Assembly (NCBI RefSeq): GCF_016406145.1
Contig: NZ_CP066306.1
Span: 682,001-746,000, forward strand
Length of the DNA stretch: 64,000 nucleotides
DNA from: Pseudomonas putida
Lineage (GTDB): Bacteria; Pseudomonadota; Gammaproteobacteria; Pseudomonadales; Pseudomonadaceae
Direction of reading: 5' to 3'
In this document: piece after piece, positions 12,964 to 21,847 of the stretch
Numbering within the stretch: the first letter of the stretch is position 1
How the letters are laid out: every line of letters begins with the position of its first letter
Notes under the pieces: generated by a model
What the model was told of the DNA's origin: nothing
Databases searched by the model: none
The model's input: the letters and a program-made list of their open reading frames with translations, nothing else
Program-made: the position numbers and the translations under genes

Positions 12964-14955
12964 ATGCGCTATTTGCTGATTTTGCTTCTGGGCTGCTTGC
13001 CCGTGCTGGCCACTGCGGTCGATTTCGACGACACCACCCGGTACCTTTCGCTGGGCAGCACCATGCAGGTCTATGAAGACCGCGATGGCAGCGCCAGCAT
13101 CGCCCAGGTTACCGCACCCACCTTCGCCAAGCGTTTTCGCCTGCACCGTGAACAAGTGCTGAATGCCGGCTATTCGACTTCGGTGTTCTGGCTCAAGGTC
13201 GATTTGCGCTACCTGGCCTCGGCGAACCCCGCACCGCGCCAATGGTTACTGGAGCTGGCGTACCCTCCGCTGGATCACCTCGAGCTCTATCTGCCGGGCG
13301 CCGATGGTATCTACCGCCTGGCACAGCGTACCGGCGATGCCTTGCCCTACGACAGCCGGCAGATCCGCCAGAACAACTACCTGTTCGAACTGCCGCTGCA
13401 GCCCAATCAGGCGACCACCGTCTACCTGCGCCTGCACAGCCAGGGCTCGGTACAGGCGCCTTTGGCGTTGTGGTCTGCCGAGGCTTACATGGAAGAGCAG
13501 CCCACTCGCCTGTATGTGCTGGGGATGATCTACGGGGTCTTGCTGGTGATGCTGGTGTACAACCTGTTCATCTTCCTCAGCGTTCGGGACGTCAGTTACC
13601 TCTATTACATCCTCTATATTGCCTCGTTCGGCTTCTACCAGGTGTCGGTCAACGGTGCAGGGGTGGCGTACTTCTGGCCGGACAGTCCCTGGTGGGCTAA
13701 TGCCGCCACGCCATTGTTCATCGGTGCGGCCGGCTTGTTCGGTTGCCAGTTCGCCCGCCACTTCCTGCGCCTGGGTACGATCAGCCGAGGGTTCGATCGG
13801 CTGTTGCAGCTGTTGATGCTCGGGGCAGTGCTGGTGATGCTGCTGGCGGTGAGCATGCCCTATGGCATCGCCTTGCGCATGGCCACAGTGCTGGCCCTGC
13901 TGTTCACCGTCAGCATTTTCACTGCGGGGGTATATGCCTGGGTGCGCGGTCTGCGGGTGGCGCGCTGGTTCATCATTGCCTGGACGGCGTTCCTGCTGGG
14001 CGGGCTGGTCAATACCCTGATGGTGCTGGGGTACCTGCCCAATGTATTCCTGACCATGTATGCCAGCCAGCTTGGTGCGGCGCTGGAAGTGGCGTTGTTG
14101 TCCCTGGCGCTGGCCGACCGTATCAACAGCATGCGCGAACAGCAGGCGCAGACCCTGCGTGATACCGGGCGGACACTGGAACAACTGAACCAGCAGCTGG
14201 CAAGGAGCAACCACCTCAAGGATGAATTCCTCGCCACAATCACCCATGAACTGCGTACCCCGATGAACGGTGTTATCGGCTCGCTGGAGCTGATGCACAC
14301 ATTGCCGCTGAGCGCCGAGATGGCCCAGTACCACCGCACAGCGGTAGGCTCTGCGCAGAACATGATGGACATGGTCGACGATATTCTCACCCTCACCGAG
14401 CTGCAGGCAGGTCGCCTGCGCGCGCAGCCGATGCCGTTCAGCTTGCGCCGAACGCTTCAGGACCTGCGTGCCGGCTATGCTGGAACCGCCCTTGGCAAAG
14501 GGCTGTACCTGAGCCTGGACATTCCCGCAGAGCTGCCGGACGAACTGCTTGGCGATGCGCATAAATTGGCGCGCTGCCTGGGTTGCCTGGTGGACAATGG
14601 CCTGAAGTTCACCCACCAGGGTGGGGTGATGGTTCAGGTGCGCGGCCGGCGGCTTGGGCCCGACAGCCTGGCGCTGACCTTCACCGTCAGTGACAGCGGT
14701 ATCGGCTTCGATGATCTGGACCAGGCGATCCTGTATCAGCGCTTCTTCCAGGTCGATGGCTCGATGACCCGGCGCTACGGCGGGCTGGGCATCGGCCTGT
14801 CGATCTGCCGGCAGATGGGCGAGGTGCTGGGGGGCACGTTGATGCACGAGTCTACGCGGGGGTTGGGGAGCCGTTTCGAGTTGACACTGAATGTGGCGAT
14901 AGCGCAGGTGCAGGCAGTGGCGGGCAGGGCGGCTTCGGGGGTTACCCGGTTCTGA
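12964..14955 (+). CDS. LadS-type sensor histidine kinase without receiver domain
   Basis: A 663-residue inner-membrane kinase. A signal peptide (about residues 1-18) precedes a periplasmic 7TMR-DISMED2 domain (about 25-175), then seven transmembrane helices (about 183-385), a HisKA domain with His428 in ATITHELRTP and a HATPase domain with the N-box CLVDNGLKF and G-box GGLGIGLSICRQMG. The gene order thiD-kinase-acyl-CoA dehydrogenase-amn matches the ladS locus of P. aeruginosa, where LadS feeds the Gac/Rsm switch. P. aeruginosa LadS carries a C-terminal receiver; this protein stops shortly after the ATPase domain, so it must hand phosphate to another protein if it signals in the same pathway. 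Confidence 0.88.
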   Translation: MRYLLILLLGCLPVLATAVDFDDTTRYLSLGSTMQVYEDRDGSASIAQVTAPTFAKRFRLHREQVLNAGYSTSVFWLKVDLRYLASANPAPRQWLLELAYPPLDHLELYLPGADGIYRLAQRTGDALPYDSRQIRQNNYLFELPLQPNQATTVYLRLHSQGSVQAPLALWSAEAYMEEQPTRLYVLGMIYGVLLVMLVYNLFIFLSVRDVSYLYYILYIASFGFYQVSVNGAGVAYFWPDSPWWANAATPLFIGAAGLFGCQFARHFLRLGTISRGFDRLLQLLMLGAVLVMLLAVSMPYGIALRMATVLALLFTVSIFTAGVYAWVRGLRVARWFIIAWTAFLLGGLVNTLMVLGYLPNVFLTMYASQLGAALEVALLSLALADRINSMREQQAQTLRDTGRTLEQLNQQLARSNHLKDEFLATITHELRTPMNGVIGSLELMHTLPLSAEMAQYHRTAVGSAQNMMDMVDDILTLTELQAGRLRAQPMPFSLRRTLQDLRAGYAGTALGKGLYLSLDIPAELPDELLGDAHKLARCLGCLVDNGLKFTHQGGVMVQVRGRRLGPDSLALTFTVSDSGIGFDDLDQAILYQRFFQVDGSMTRRYGGLGIGLSICRQMGEVLGGTLMHESTRGLGSRFELTLNVAIAQVQAVAGRAASGVTRF

Positions 14956-15080
14956 AGGCTGCTGGGCGCATGCCACGATGGTGTGCGTTGCCACCTCTTT
15001 AGTCATTATTGTCACTTTGACTGACCCACAGGGAGTGCTTCACTGGGACTTTCATGCATACCCGGCCCCAGGAGCTCCCG

Positions 15081-16733
15081 ATGAACCTGCACCAGTACGC
15101 TGAAACCCACGAAGTCACCAATCAGCCACCGTCCCTCGACGGCGCCAACCTGTACCGCCTGGACCTGCCGCTGCAGGAGTGGTCGCGGCGTTTCGGTGCC
15201 GGCTGGGCCGAATCGCGGATCGATGTCTACGGTGCCTTGGCCGGTGGGCCCCTGATGGCTGCAGGCTTTCTGGCCAACACGCACAAACCAGCGTTCAGCA
15301 GCCACGACCGCTACGGGCACCGCATCGATCTGGTGGAGTTCCACCCCGCCTACCACGAGCTGATGCGTACGGCCGTCGAACACGGCCTGCCGTCGTTGCC
15401 CTGGGCCGAGCCGCGCCCCGGTGCCCATGTAGCCCGGGCATCGATGACTTACCTGCACAGCCAGGCAGAAGCCGGGACCGGTTGCCCGCTGACCATGACC
15501 TTTGCCGCTGTCCCCGCACTCAGGCTGCAGCCTGAGCTGGCCGAGTACTGGTTGCCGAAGATTTTCGCCCGCGAGTACGACCCCCGCAACGTCGGCGATC
15601 AGCACAAGGCGGGCGTGACCATTGGCATGGCCATGACAGAAAAGCAGGGCGGTACCGATGTACGCGCCAACACCACCCGCGCCTATCCTGTCGGCAGCCC
15701 GGGGCCGGGCCAGGTCTACGAGCTGGTTGGGCATAAATGGTTCTGTTCGGCGCCGATGTGCGACGCCTTCCTGACGCTGGCGCAGACCGACAAAGGCTTG
15801 AGCTGTTTCCTCTTGCCACGCCATCGCCCGGATGACAGCCGTAACCAGTTCTACATCCAGCGCCTGAAGAACAAGCTGGGCAACAGCTCCAATGCTTCCA
15901 GCGAAGTAGAGTTCCGTGGCGCTCTGGCCTGGATGGTCGGCGAGGAGGGGCGGGGAGTGCCAACCATCATCGAGATGGTGGCCATGACCCGTTTCGACTG
16001 CATGGTCGGCTCAAGCGCACTGATGCGCCAGGCTTTGACCCAGGCCACCCACCACTGCGCACACCGCAAGGTCGGCGGCCGGGTACTGAGCGAGCAGCCG
16101 CTGATGCAGAACGTGCTGGCCGACCTGGCGCTGGAAAGCGAAGCGGCCCTGGCACTGAGCCTGCGCATGGGGCAAGCGCTAGAGCAACTCGATGACCCGC
16201 AGCAGGCGCACTTCGCCCGGTTGGTCACGGCGGTGGGCAAATACTGGATCTGCAAGCGCGCGCCCGCGATGATCAACGAAGCTGCCGAATGCCTGGGCGG
16301 CGCGGGTTATGTCGAGGACAGCATTCTGCCGCGCTTGTACCGTGAAGCACCGGTCAACTCCACCTGGGAGGGTTCGGGCAACGTCCAGTGCCTGGACGTA
16401 CTGCGTGCCTTGTCCAAGGAGCCGGGTGTGCTCGATGCGCTGTTCGCTGAACTGGGCGATGGCCATGGCGATCCACGGCTGGCGGCGCACATCGGCAATC
16501 TCAAGGGCGCGTTCGCCGACACGGGCGACATTCAGTATCGTGCCCGGCAGTTGACCGAGGACATCGCCCTGGCCCTGCAGGCCAAGCTGCTGCTGGAAGC
16601 GGGCAACACCTCGGTCAGCGATGCCTTCATCGGCAGCCGGCTGGCCGGCGGCGGCCGCGTTTACGGGGCATTGCCGCGCGGCGCCGATGTCCAGGCGTTG
16701 GTGGCACGGGCCACGCCGGTCTGGCCTGGCTGA
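15081..16733 (+). CDS. aidB: AidB-type acyl-CoA dehydrogenase
   Basis: FAD-containing acyl-CoA dehydrogenase of the AidB subgroup (550 residues; E. coli AidB is similar in length). The AidB hallmarks are GCPLTMTFAAVPAL, the flavin-loop MTEKQGGTDVRANTT, and the C-terminal INEAAECLGGAGYVEDS with the YREAPVNSTWEGSGNV segment. E. coli AidB is induced by alkylating agents and binds DNA; whether this one does is unknown. The start at 15081 follows CCAGGAG. In P. aeruginosa a TetR gene sits between ladS and this gene; here only 125 bases separate them and no regulator is present. Confidence 0.9.
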   Translation: MNLHQYAETHEVTNQPPSLDGANLYRLDLPLQEWSRRFGAGWAESRIDVYGALAGGPLMAAGFLANTHKPAFSSHDRYGHRIDLVEFHPAYHELMRTAVEHGLPSLPWAEPRPGAHVARASMTYLHSQAEAGTGCPLTMTFAAVPALRLQPELAEYWLPKIFAREYDPRNVGDQHKAGVTIGMAMTEKQGGTDVRANTTRAYPVGSPGPGQVYELVGHKWFCSAPMCDAFLTLAQTDKGLSCFLLPRHRPDDSRNQFYIQRLKNKLGNSSNASSEVEFRGALAWMVGEEGRGVPTIIEMVAMTRFDCMVGSSALMRQALTQATHHCAHRKVGGRVLSEQPLMQNVLADLALESEAALALSLRMGQALEQLDDPQQAHFARLVTAVGKYWICKRAPAMINEAAECLGGAGYVEDSILPRLYREAPVNSTWEGSGNVQCLDVLRALSKEPGVLDALFAELGDGHGDPRLAAHIGNLKGAFADTGDIQYRARQLTEDIALALQAKLLLEAGNTSVSDAFIGSRLAGGGRVYGALPRGADVQALVARATPVWPG

Positions 16734-16801
16734 CAGGGGGTGTTTTTACGGGCGAAGGCAGGCAAGATGGCTGACATGCATGTCCAGACAGGAAGCACAG
16801 T

Positions 16802-18265
16802 GTGAGCCAAGCCTTTGTAGTCGTTGATACCCCCGAACAGGCCGTCGACCGTCTGGCGGCCTTGCATGAACAGGCCACCGGGGCCCTCAGCCAGGCCCTC
16901 AAGCGTTACCTGAAGGACCGCACCGAGCCGGACGCCGACGAGCGCGCCGTTTACCGCTACCCGGCCTTGCGCCTGACCTACTACAGCCACGGCGAAGTCG
17001 CCGCCACCACCCGTGCCTATGCCAAGGTACAGGTGGCGGGCACCTATAGCGTAACAGTCACCCAGCCTGCGGCATTTCGGGGTTATCTGCTCGAGCAGTT
17101 GCGCCCCTTGATGCACGACTACACCGTGACCGTCGAGGTAGGTGTCAGCGAACAGAACATCCCGTACCCATACGTCGTCGACCAGGGCGATGAGCTGGCT
17201 GGCAGCGGCATCACTGCCGCCGAGCTGGCGCGGGTATTCCCCAGTACCGACCTGTCCGCCGCCACCGACGACATTGCCGATGGCCTGTGCGACTGGGGCA
17301 GTGCCCAGACACTGCCACTGGCGCTGTTCGACGCCGCCCGCGTGGACTTCTCGCTGCGCCGCCTGGTGCACTACACCGGCAGCGACTGGCGCCATGTGCA
17401 GCCTTGGATCCTGCTGACCAACTACCACCGCTATGTCGACCAGTTCATCAGCCATGGCCTTGAACAGCTGCGTGACGACCCGCGCTTCGTGCGCATGGTG
17501 CTGCCGGGCAACGTGGCGATCGAAAAAGGCATGGACCATGGTGAGGCCCAGGCCCTGGTGGCCAGCGTGGTCTGGCACCGCTATCAGATGCCGGCGTATC
17601 ACCTGATCGCCGCTGATGGTGATGGTGTCACCCTGGTCAACATCGGTGTCGGCCCGTCCAACGCCAAGAACATCACCGACCACCTGGCCGTGTTGCGTCC
17701 GCATTGCTGGCTGATGATCGGCCACTGCGGGGGGCTGCGTCAGTCGCAGACCATTGGTGACTATGTGCTGGCGCACGCTTACATGCGCCGCGACGGTATC
17801 CTTGATCGGGTGGTGCCGCCGAACATCCCGATCCCGGCCCTGGCCGAGGTGCAACTGGCGTTGCAGGAGGCGGCAGCCCAGGTTACCGGCGAACGTGGCG
17901 AGGAGTTGAAGAAACGTCTGCGCACCGGCACCGTGCTGACGTACGACGACCGTAACTGGGAGCTACGCTGGGCTCAGGAACGGCCGCTGATCAACCTGTC
18001 GCGGGCCGTGGCGGTAGACATGGAGAGCGGTACCATCGCCGCCCAGGGGTATCGCCTGCGGGTGCCATATGGCACCTTGCTGTGTGTGTCCGACAAACCG
18101 CTGCACAGCGAAATCAAGCTGCCTGGGTCGGCCAACGCCTTCTACAACCGCGCGGTCAGCCAGCACTTGAAGATCGGCATCGCCGCCCTCGACCTGCTGC
18201 GCACCGAGCTCAATTCGCTGCACTCGCGTAAACTGCGCAGCTTCGATGAGCCGCCGTTCCGCTGA
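16802..18265 (+). CDS. amn: AMP nucleosidase
   Basis: Hydrolyses AMP to adenine and ribose 5-phosphate, a control point for purine pools. The 487-residue product has the N-terminal Amn domain (YRYPALRLTYYSHGE) and a C-terminal nucleoside-phosphorylase fold with NIGVGPSNAKNITDHLAVLRP, MIGHCGGLRQSQ and VDMESGTIAAQGYRLRVPYGT. The start codon is GTG at 16802, preceded by AGGAAG. It is followed after six bases by rluE, implying coupled translation. Confidence 0.95.
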   Translation: MSQAFVVVDTPEQAVDRLAALHEQATGALSQALKRYLKDRTEPDADERAVYRYPALRLTYYSHGEVAATTRAYAKVQVAGTYSVTVTQPAAFRGYLLEQLRPLMHDYTVTVEVGVSEQNIPYPYVVDQGDELAGSGITAAELARVFPSTDLSAATDDIADGLCDWGSAQTLPLALFDAARVDFSLRRLVHYTGSDWRHVQPWILLTNYHRYVDQFISHGLEQLRDDPRFVRMVLPGNVAIEKGMDHGEAQALVASVVWHRYQMPAYHLIAADGDGVTLVNIGVGPSNAKNITDHLAVLRPHCWLMIGHCGGLRQSQTIGDYVLAHAYMRRDGILDRVVPPNIPIPALAEVQLALQEAAAQVTGERGEELKKRLRTGTVLTYDDRNWELRWAQERPLINLSRAVAVDMESGTIAAQGYRLRVPYGTLLCVSDKPLHSEIKLPGSANAFYNRAVSQHLKIGIAALDLLRTELNSLHSRKLRSFDEPPFR

Positions 18266-18271
18266 GGATCC

Positions 18272-18901
18272 ATGCCACTGCCACCCCGTTCCAAGCCGCG
18301 CCACCCCAAGGCGCGGCCCGCCGGCCCAAGGCGCCAGCCCAAGGCGCCCCCGGCCGAGCCGCGCCTGATTCTGTTCAACAAGCCGTTCGATGTGCTTACC
18401 CAGTTCAGCGACAGCGATGGCCGTGCCACGCTCAAGGATTACATTGATATTCCTAGCATTTACCCGGCCGGGCGGCTGGACCGTGACAGTGAAGGGTTGC
18501 TGTTGCTGACCAACGACGGCGGTTTGCAGGCGCGCATCGCTGACCCCAGGCACAAGCTGGCCAAGACGTACTGGGTGCAGGTGGAAGGCGAACCGAACGA
18601 TGAGCAGCTAAAGCGGTTGCGCGAAGGCGTGGAGCTCAATGACGGGCCGACCTTGCCTGCCGAAGCACGGCGCCTCGATGAGCCTGAGCTGTGGCCGCGC
18701 AACCCGCCGGTACGCTTTCGCAAGAGCGTGCCGACCAGTTGGCTGGAGCTGGTGATTCGAGAGGGGCGTAACCGCCAGGTGCGGCGCATGACAGCGGCGG
18801 TGGGCTTGCCGACTCTGCGCCTGGTGCGTGTGCGGATCGGTGATTGGGCGCTGGATGGGCTGGAGCAGGGCTGTTGGCGCGAGGTGCCGGCCAAGCTGTA
18901 G
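18272..18901 (+). CDS. rluE: 23S rRNA pseudouridine synthase RluE
   Basis: RsuA-family pseudouridine synthase; RluE modifies U2457 of 23S rRNA in E. coli. The 209-residue protein has a basic, proline-rich N-terminal tail instead of an S4 domain, the start of the fold at [15 protein letters not shown], the catalytic Asp in [20 protein letters not shown] and the C-terminal [24 protein letters not shown]. The lack of S4 fits RluE. GAGGATCC precedes the ATG. It follows amn directly. Confidence 0.92.
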   Translation: MPLPPRSKPRHPKARPAGPRRQPKAPPAEPRLILFNKPFDVLTQFSDSDGRATLKDYIDIPSIYPAGRLDRDSEGLLLLTNDGGLQARIADPRHKLAKTYWVQVEGEPNDEQLKRLREGVELNDGPTLPAEARRLDEPELWPRNPPVRFRKSVPTSWLELVIREGRNRQVRRMTAAVGLPTLRLVRVRIGDWALDGLEQGCWREVPAKL

Positions 18902-18911
18902 GGCTCGCTGG

Positions 18912-18992
18912 CTTCATCGCCGGCAAGCCGGCTCCCACAGAAAATGCGCAGGCCCTTGCATTTGTGGGCGCCAGCTCGCCGGCGATGAGGCT
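18912..18992. repeat. REP element pair
   Basis: Two imperfect inverted arms, CTTCATCGCCGGCAAGCCGG at the left and CTCGCCGGCGATGAGGCT at the right, surround GTGGGAGCC-like sequence. It lies between the convergent rluE and DUF2788 genes and belongs to the same CGCCGGCAAGCCGGCTCCCAC type as the copies near 34750, 39600 and 41600. Confidence 0.85.
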
Positions 18993-19002
18993 TGAGCGGA
19001 CG

Positions 19003-19206
19003 CTACACCCCTTCCAGAAACCCCACGACCACGGTCTTGATGATAAAGGCCAGCACCCCCAGCCCCAGCACGAAGAACAGGATCATCGTGCCAAAGCGCC
19101 CGGCCTTGGATTTCTTTGCCAAGTCCCAGACGATGAAGCCCATGAAACCGATCAGCACGGTCACCAGGATGATCATCATCCATTCTTCGAATACAGCCGG
19201 ATCCAT
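19003..19206 (-). CDS. DUF2788 small membrane protein
   Basis: A 67-residue protein of the DUF2788 family with two transmembrane helices (about residues 10-29 and 42-62) joined by a short basic cytoplasmic or periplasmic loop (KKSKAGRF). It begins MDPAVFEEWMMIILVTVLIG. Function is unknown; small proteins like this are common in Pseudomonas. It lies 32 bases downstream of the Lrp-type regulator on the same strand, so the two may be cotranscribed. Confidence 0.8.
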   Translation of the reverse strand: MDPAVFEEWMMIILVTVLIGFMGFIVWDLAKKSKAGRFGTMILFFVLGLGVLAFIIKTVVVGFLEGV

Positions 19207-19238
19207 CTGTGTGTTCTCCAGGCAAGCTCAGCAGCCAA

Positions 19239-19715
19239 TCAACGAAGGTGGGTCAGGGGCAGTTCGGTGCTCGCCAGCACCTGATTGAGCACGAAGCTCG
19301 AGCGCACGCTGGTGACGCCTTCAATGCGAGTCAGGCTGCCCAGTAGCAGTTTCTGATAGTGATCCATGTCCGGTACCACCACCTTGAGCTGATAGTCGGC
19401 ATCCATGCCGGTTACAAGGCTGCATTCGAGCACCTGTGGCAAGTTGCGGATGGCCGCCTCGAAGGTCTCGAAGCGCTCCGGGGTGTGCCGGTCCATACCG
19501 ATCAGCACGTAAGCCGTCAGGCTCAGGCCAAGCTTTTTGCGGTCGAGCAGGGCGACTTGCCGTGAGATATAGCCGTCGTCTTCCAGTTGCTTGACCCGAC
19601 GAGAGCAGGGTGAGGGCGACAGGCCAATGCGTTCGGCCAGCTCCTGGTTGGAAATGCGCGCATCGCGCTGCAATTCGGCGAGGATGCTCAGGTCGTAGCG
19701 GTCAAGCTTGCTCAT
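19239..19715 (-). CDS. Lrp/AsnC family transcriptional regulator
   Basis: A 158-residue DNA-binding regulator. The N-terminal winged helix (LDRYDLSILAELQRDARISNQELAERIGLSPSPCSRRVKQLED) is typical of Lrp/AsnC, and the C-terminal RAM domain contains VTGMDADYQLKVVVPDMDHYQ, where an amino-acid ligand would bind. No amino-acid enzyme is adjacent, so the effector cannot be inferred. It is divergent from a region holding a candidate small RNA and may control it and itself. Confidence 0.92.
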   Translation of the reverse strand: MSKLDRYDLSILAELQRDARISNQELAERIGLSPSPCSRRVKQLEDDGYISRQVALLDRKKLGLSLTAYVLIGMDRHTPERFETFEAAIRNLPQVLECSLVTGMDADYQLKVVVPDMDHYQKLLLGSLTRIEGVTSVRSSFVLNQVLASTELPLTHLR

Positions 19716-19799
19716 GGAAAAGGCCTTTTCTGATCAGATTGCGGCGAATTATCGATCCAGGGTTAAAAATTGCGCAAGTGCTATTTATCTGAGCAATCT

Positions 19800-20028
19800 T
19801 CGCAATCCGCTGCCGCCCCCTGTCCCGTATCTTTATCAACAGAATCACTGCCCGGACATCAGTCCCCGGCGACGCGCCCTAGGCGGGCGGTCGCGGCCAG
19901 CCATCCAACAGGATCCGCCAGGCCCCCGGGCTACGTACCTCCACAAGAGCGTATGAGGTGAGCCGGCGCCACAAGTGCCGAGCACGGACGACAATTCTCA
20001 AAGGGAGGCCTCAAGGCCTCCCTTTTTT
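19800..20028 (+). ncRNA. Candidate structured small RNA or leader
   Basis: The 394-base gap between the Lrp-type gene and the DUF6515 gene contains no convincing coding sequence but ends in a strong intrinsic terminator at 20003-20028. Upstream of it I can fold three hairpins: GGAC/GTCC at 19854-19865, a two-part stem with GCGA at 19869-19872 and TCGC at 19891-19894, and a nested stem with GGCT/AGCC (19929-19932, 19961-19964) around ACCTC/GAGGT (19937-19941, 19955-19959). This suggests a discrete transcript of about 200 bases. Its 5' end is a guess. I do not match it to a known Pseudomonas sRNA. Confidence 0.35.
20003..20028 (+). terminator. Strong intrinsic terminator upstream of the DUF6515 gene
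   Basis: Eight-base perfect stem GGGAGGCC (20003-20010) and GGCCTCCC (20015-20022) with a TCAA loop, followed by six T residues on the plus strand. It stands 81 bases before the next start codon, so it ends an upstream plus-strand transcript or attenuates that gene. Confidence 0.85.
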
Positions 20029-20109
20029 CATGGCCGCGATTTCATCTGTTTGTCCGTTACAGGCACGGTAGACTGGCAGCGTGCCGTTATCTTGACCGTG
20101 AGGAACAAC

Positions 20110-20949
20110 ATGAAGTCGCGCATCTGGCAGTTGGCAGGTGTTGGTTTGCTTGGCGTGAGCATCTGCCTGGGGGCGATGGCCCAGGGCCCTGACGACGGGC
20201 ATGGTGGCAATGGCCGGCAGGATCCCAACGGTAGCTACGAAGGCCGTTCGCCGCTCAACTCGCGCGATGAAGTGCACCAGACCCAGCCAGCCCGCCAGGG
20301 CTACTACCAGGATATTCCCCGGCGCAATGCCGATTACCGGCACTGGGAAGCTGGCGGCCCTGGTCAACGGCCTGGTGGCGACTGGCAGGGGCGGCCGGAT
20401 GGCCATGGCAATGGTTGGGGGCCGGGGCCGCAGTATCGTCCCGGGCACAGCATCGACCATTTCCCGGACCGCTACTGGAAAGTGCCGTACCGTGGGCAGG
20501 ACTATTTCTACTCAGGGGGTTACTGGTACCGGCCGCAGGGCGGCAGCTACATCGTGGTAGCCCCGCCTTACGGGGTGCGGGTCGGCTACCTGCCATCCTA
20601 TGCACGTGAAGTGTGGGTGGGGGGGGCCCTGCTTTTCCTGGTTGCCGATACGTATTACCAGTACCTGGCAGACAGCCGCGAGTACGTGGTGGTCAGCCCA
20701 CCTGCGGTTGCACCGGCCCCGGTGGCGCAAGCCCCTTCGGGCAATGCATATGATGTGGTGGCGTACCCGATGCACGGGCAAGGCCAGGAGCAACAGGACC
20801 AAGACCGCTACCAGTGCCATCGGTGGGCGGTGAGCGAGTCCAACTTCGACCCCGCCACCGCACCCAGCGCACCGCCGGCCAATGTTGCAGACAACTACCG
20901 GCGGGCGCTGGGGGCCTGTTTCAGTGGCCGGGGCTACAGTATCAATTGA
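20110..20949 (+). CDS. DUF6515-like secreted protein
   Basis: A 279-residue exported protein with a signal peptide (residues 1-24, IWQLAGVGLLGVSICLGAMAQG). A Gly-, Pro- and Gln-rich region follows, then a tyrosine-rich segment (YWKVPYRGQDYFYSGGYWYRP and VVAPPYGVRVGYLP) typical of DUF6515, and a C-terminal YQCHRWAVSESNFDP motif seen in related envelope proteins. Function is unknown. The start at 20110 follows GAGGAAC. It is convergent with the CDF transporter gene, with only three bases between the stops. Confidence 0.8.
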   Translation: MKSRIWQLAGVGLLGVSICLGAMAQGPDDGHGGNGRQDPNGSYEGRSPLNSRDEVHQTQPARQGYYQDIPRRNADYRHWEAGGPGQRPGGDWQGRPDGHGNGWGPGPQYRPGHSIDHFPDRYWKVPYRGQDYFYSGGYWYRPQGGSYIVVAPPYGVRVGYLPSYAREVWVGGALLFLVADTYYQYLADSREYVVVSPPAVAPAPVAQAPSGNAYDVVAYPMHGQGQEQQDQDRYQCHRWAVSESNFDPATAPSAPPANVADNYRRALGACFSGRGYSIN

Positions 20950-20952
20950 GCC

Positions 20953-21822
20953 TCAGACGGGGTCGGCATGCACCATCACATCCGCCTGAGGATAACGCTG
21001 GCGGATGACTTCAGAGGCCTGGACGCACAGGGCATGTGCTTCGTGCAACGGCAACTGCCCAGGCAGCTCCAGATGCAGTTGCACGAACCACTGATTGCCC
21101 GACACCCTGGTGCGCAGGTCATGCACACCTTTGACCCCGGCAATGCCCAGCACCAGTTCGACCATGCCCTCGCCGATGTCGCCGGGCAGTTCCTTGTCCA
21201 TCAGGATTGCCGTGCTTTCCCGGGCGATCTGCAGTGCACTCCACAGGATGTACAGCGCGATACCCAGGCCAAACAGCGCATCCAGCTGCGGCCAGCCGTA
21301 GCGTGCCAGCAGCAAGGCCAGCAGGATGCTGCCATTTAGCAGCAGGTCAGAGCGATAATGCAGCGAGTCGGCACGCACCGCTGTTGAGCCTGTTACGCGC
21401 ACCACCTTGCGTTGCAGTGCCAGCAAGGCGAGCGTCAGTACCAGCGACAGCAGCATCACGCCGATACCGATTGCAGTGTCCCCCAGGGGCTGTGGTGATT
21501 GCAGGCGCTCGGCGGCCTGAACCCCGATCAGTACCGCACTCACGCCGATGAACACCGCCTGGGCCATGCCTGCCAAGGCTTCTGCCTTGCCGTGGCCGAA
21601 GCGATGGTCATCATCAGCCGGGCGTAGCGCATAGTGCACTGCGAGCAGGTTGAGGAACGAGGCGACCGCGTCCAGCGCCGAATCGGTCAGCCCGGCCAGC
21701 AGGCTGACCGAGCCACTCAGCCACCAGGCCACGGCCTTGCTCAGTACTAGGATGCTGGCCACTGCGAGCGACGCGCGGGTGGCCAGGCGTAGCAGGCGCT
21801 GGTGTTCAGCCGAGGTGATCAT
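20953..21822 (-). CDS. Cation diffusion facilitator (FieF-like)
   Basis: Inner-membrane metal/proton antiporter of the CDF family (289 residues), probably exporting Zn, Fe or similar divalent ions. Six transmembrane helices are expected. The transport-site residues are present: DSALDA in helix 2 and HYRSD in helix 5, matching the Asp/Asp/His/Asp site of E. coli YiiP/FieF. HRFGHGKAEALAG is the linking motif. A cytoplasmic C-terminal domain ends with His- and Asp-containing QADVMVHADP. Substrate cannot be set from sequence alone. A lipoprotein gene lies 25 bases upstream. Confidence 0.92.
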   Translation of the reverse strand: MITSAEHQRLLRLATRASLAVASILVLSKAVAWWLSGSVSLLAGLTDSALDAVASFLNLLAVHYALRPADDDHRFGHGKAEALAGMAQAVFIGVSAVLIGVQAAERLQSPQPLGDTAIGIGVMLLSLVLTLALLALQRKVVRVTGSTAVRADSLHYRSDLLLNGSILLALLLARYGWPQLDALFGLGIALYILWSALQIARESTAILMDKELPGDIGEGMVELVLGIAGVKGVHDLRTRVSGNQWFVQLHLELPGQLPLHEAHALCVQASEVIRQRYPQADVMVHADPV

Positions 21823-21847
21823 GCCGAGGGTGGCTTCCTTGCAGGTT

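Noticed and set aside
13246..15015. Open frame of 589 codons on the minus strand, opposite the LadS-type gene
   Set aside because: High-GC shadow of a well-supported kinase gene; Gln/His-rich without domain motifs.
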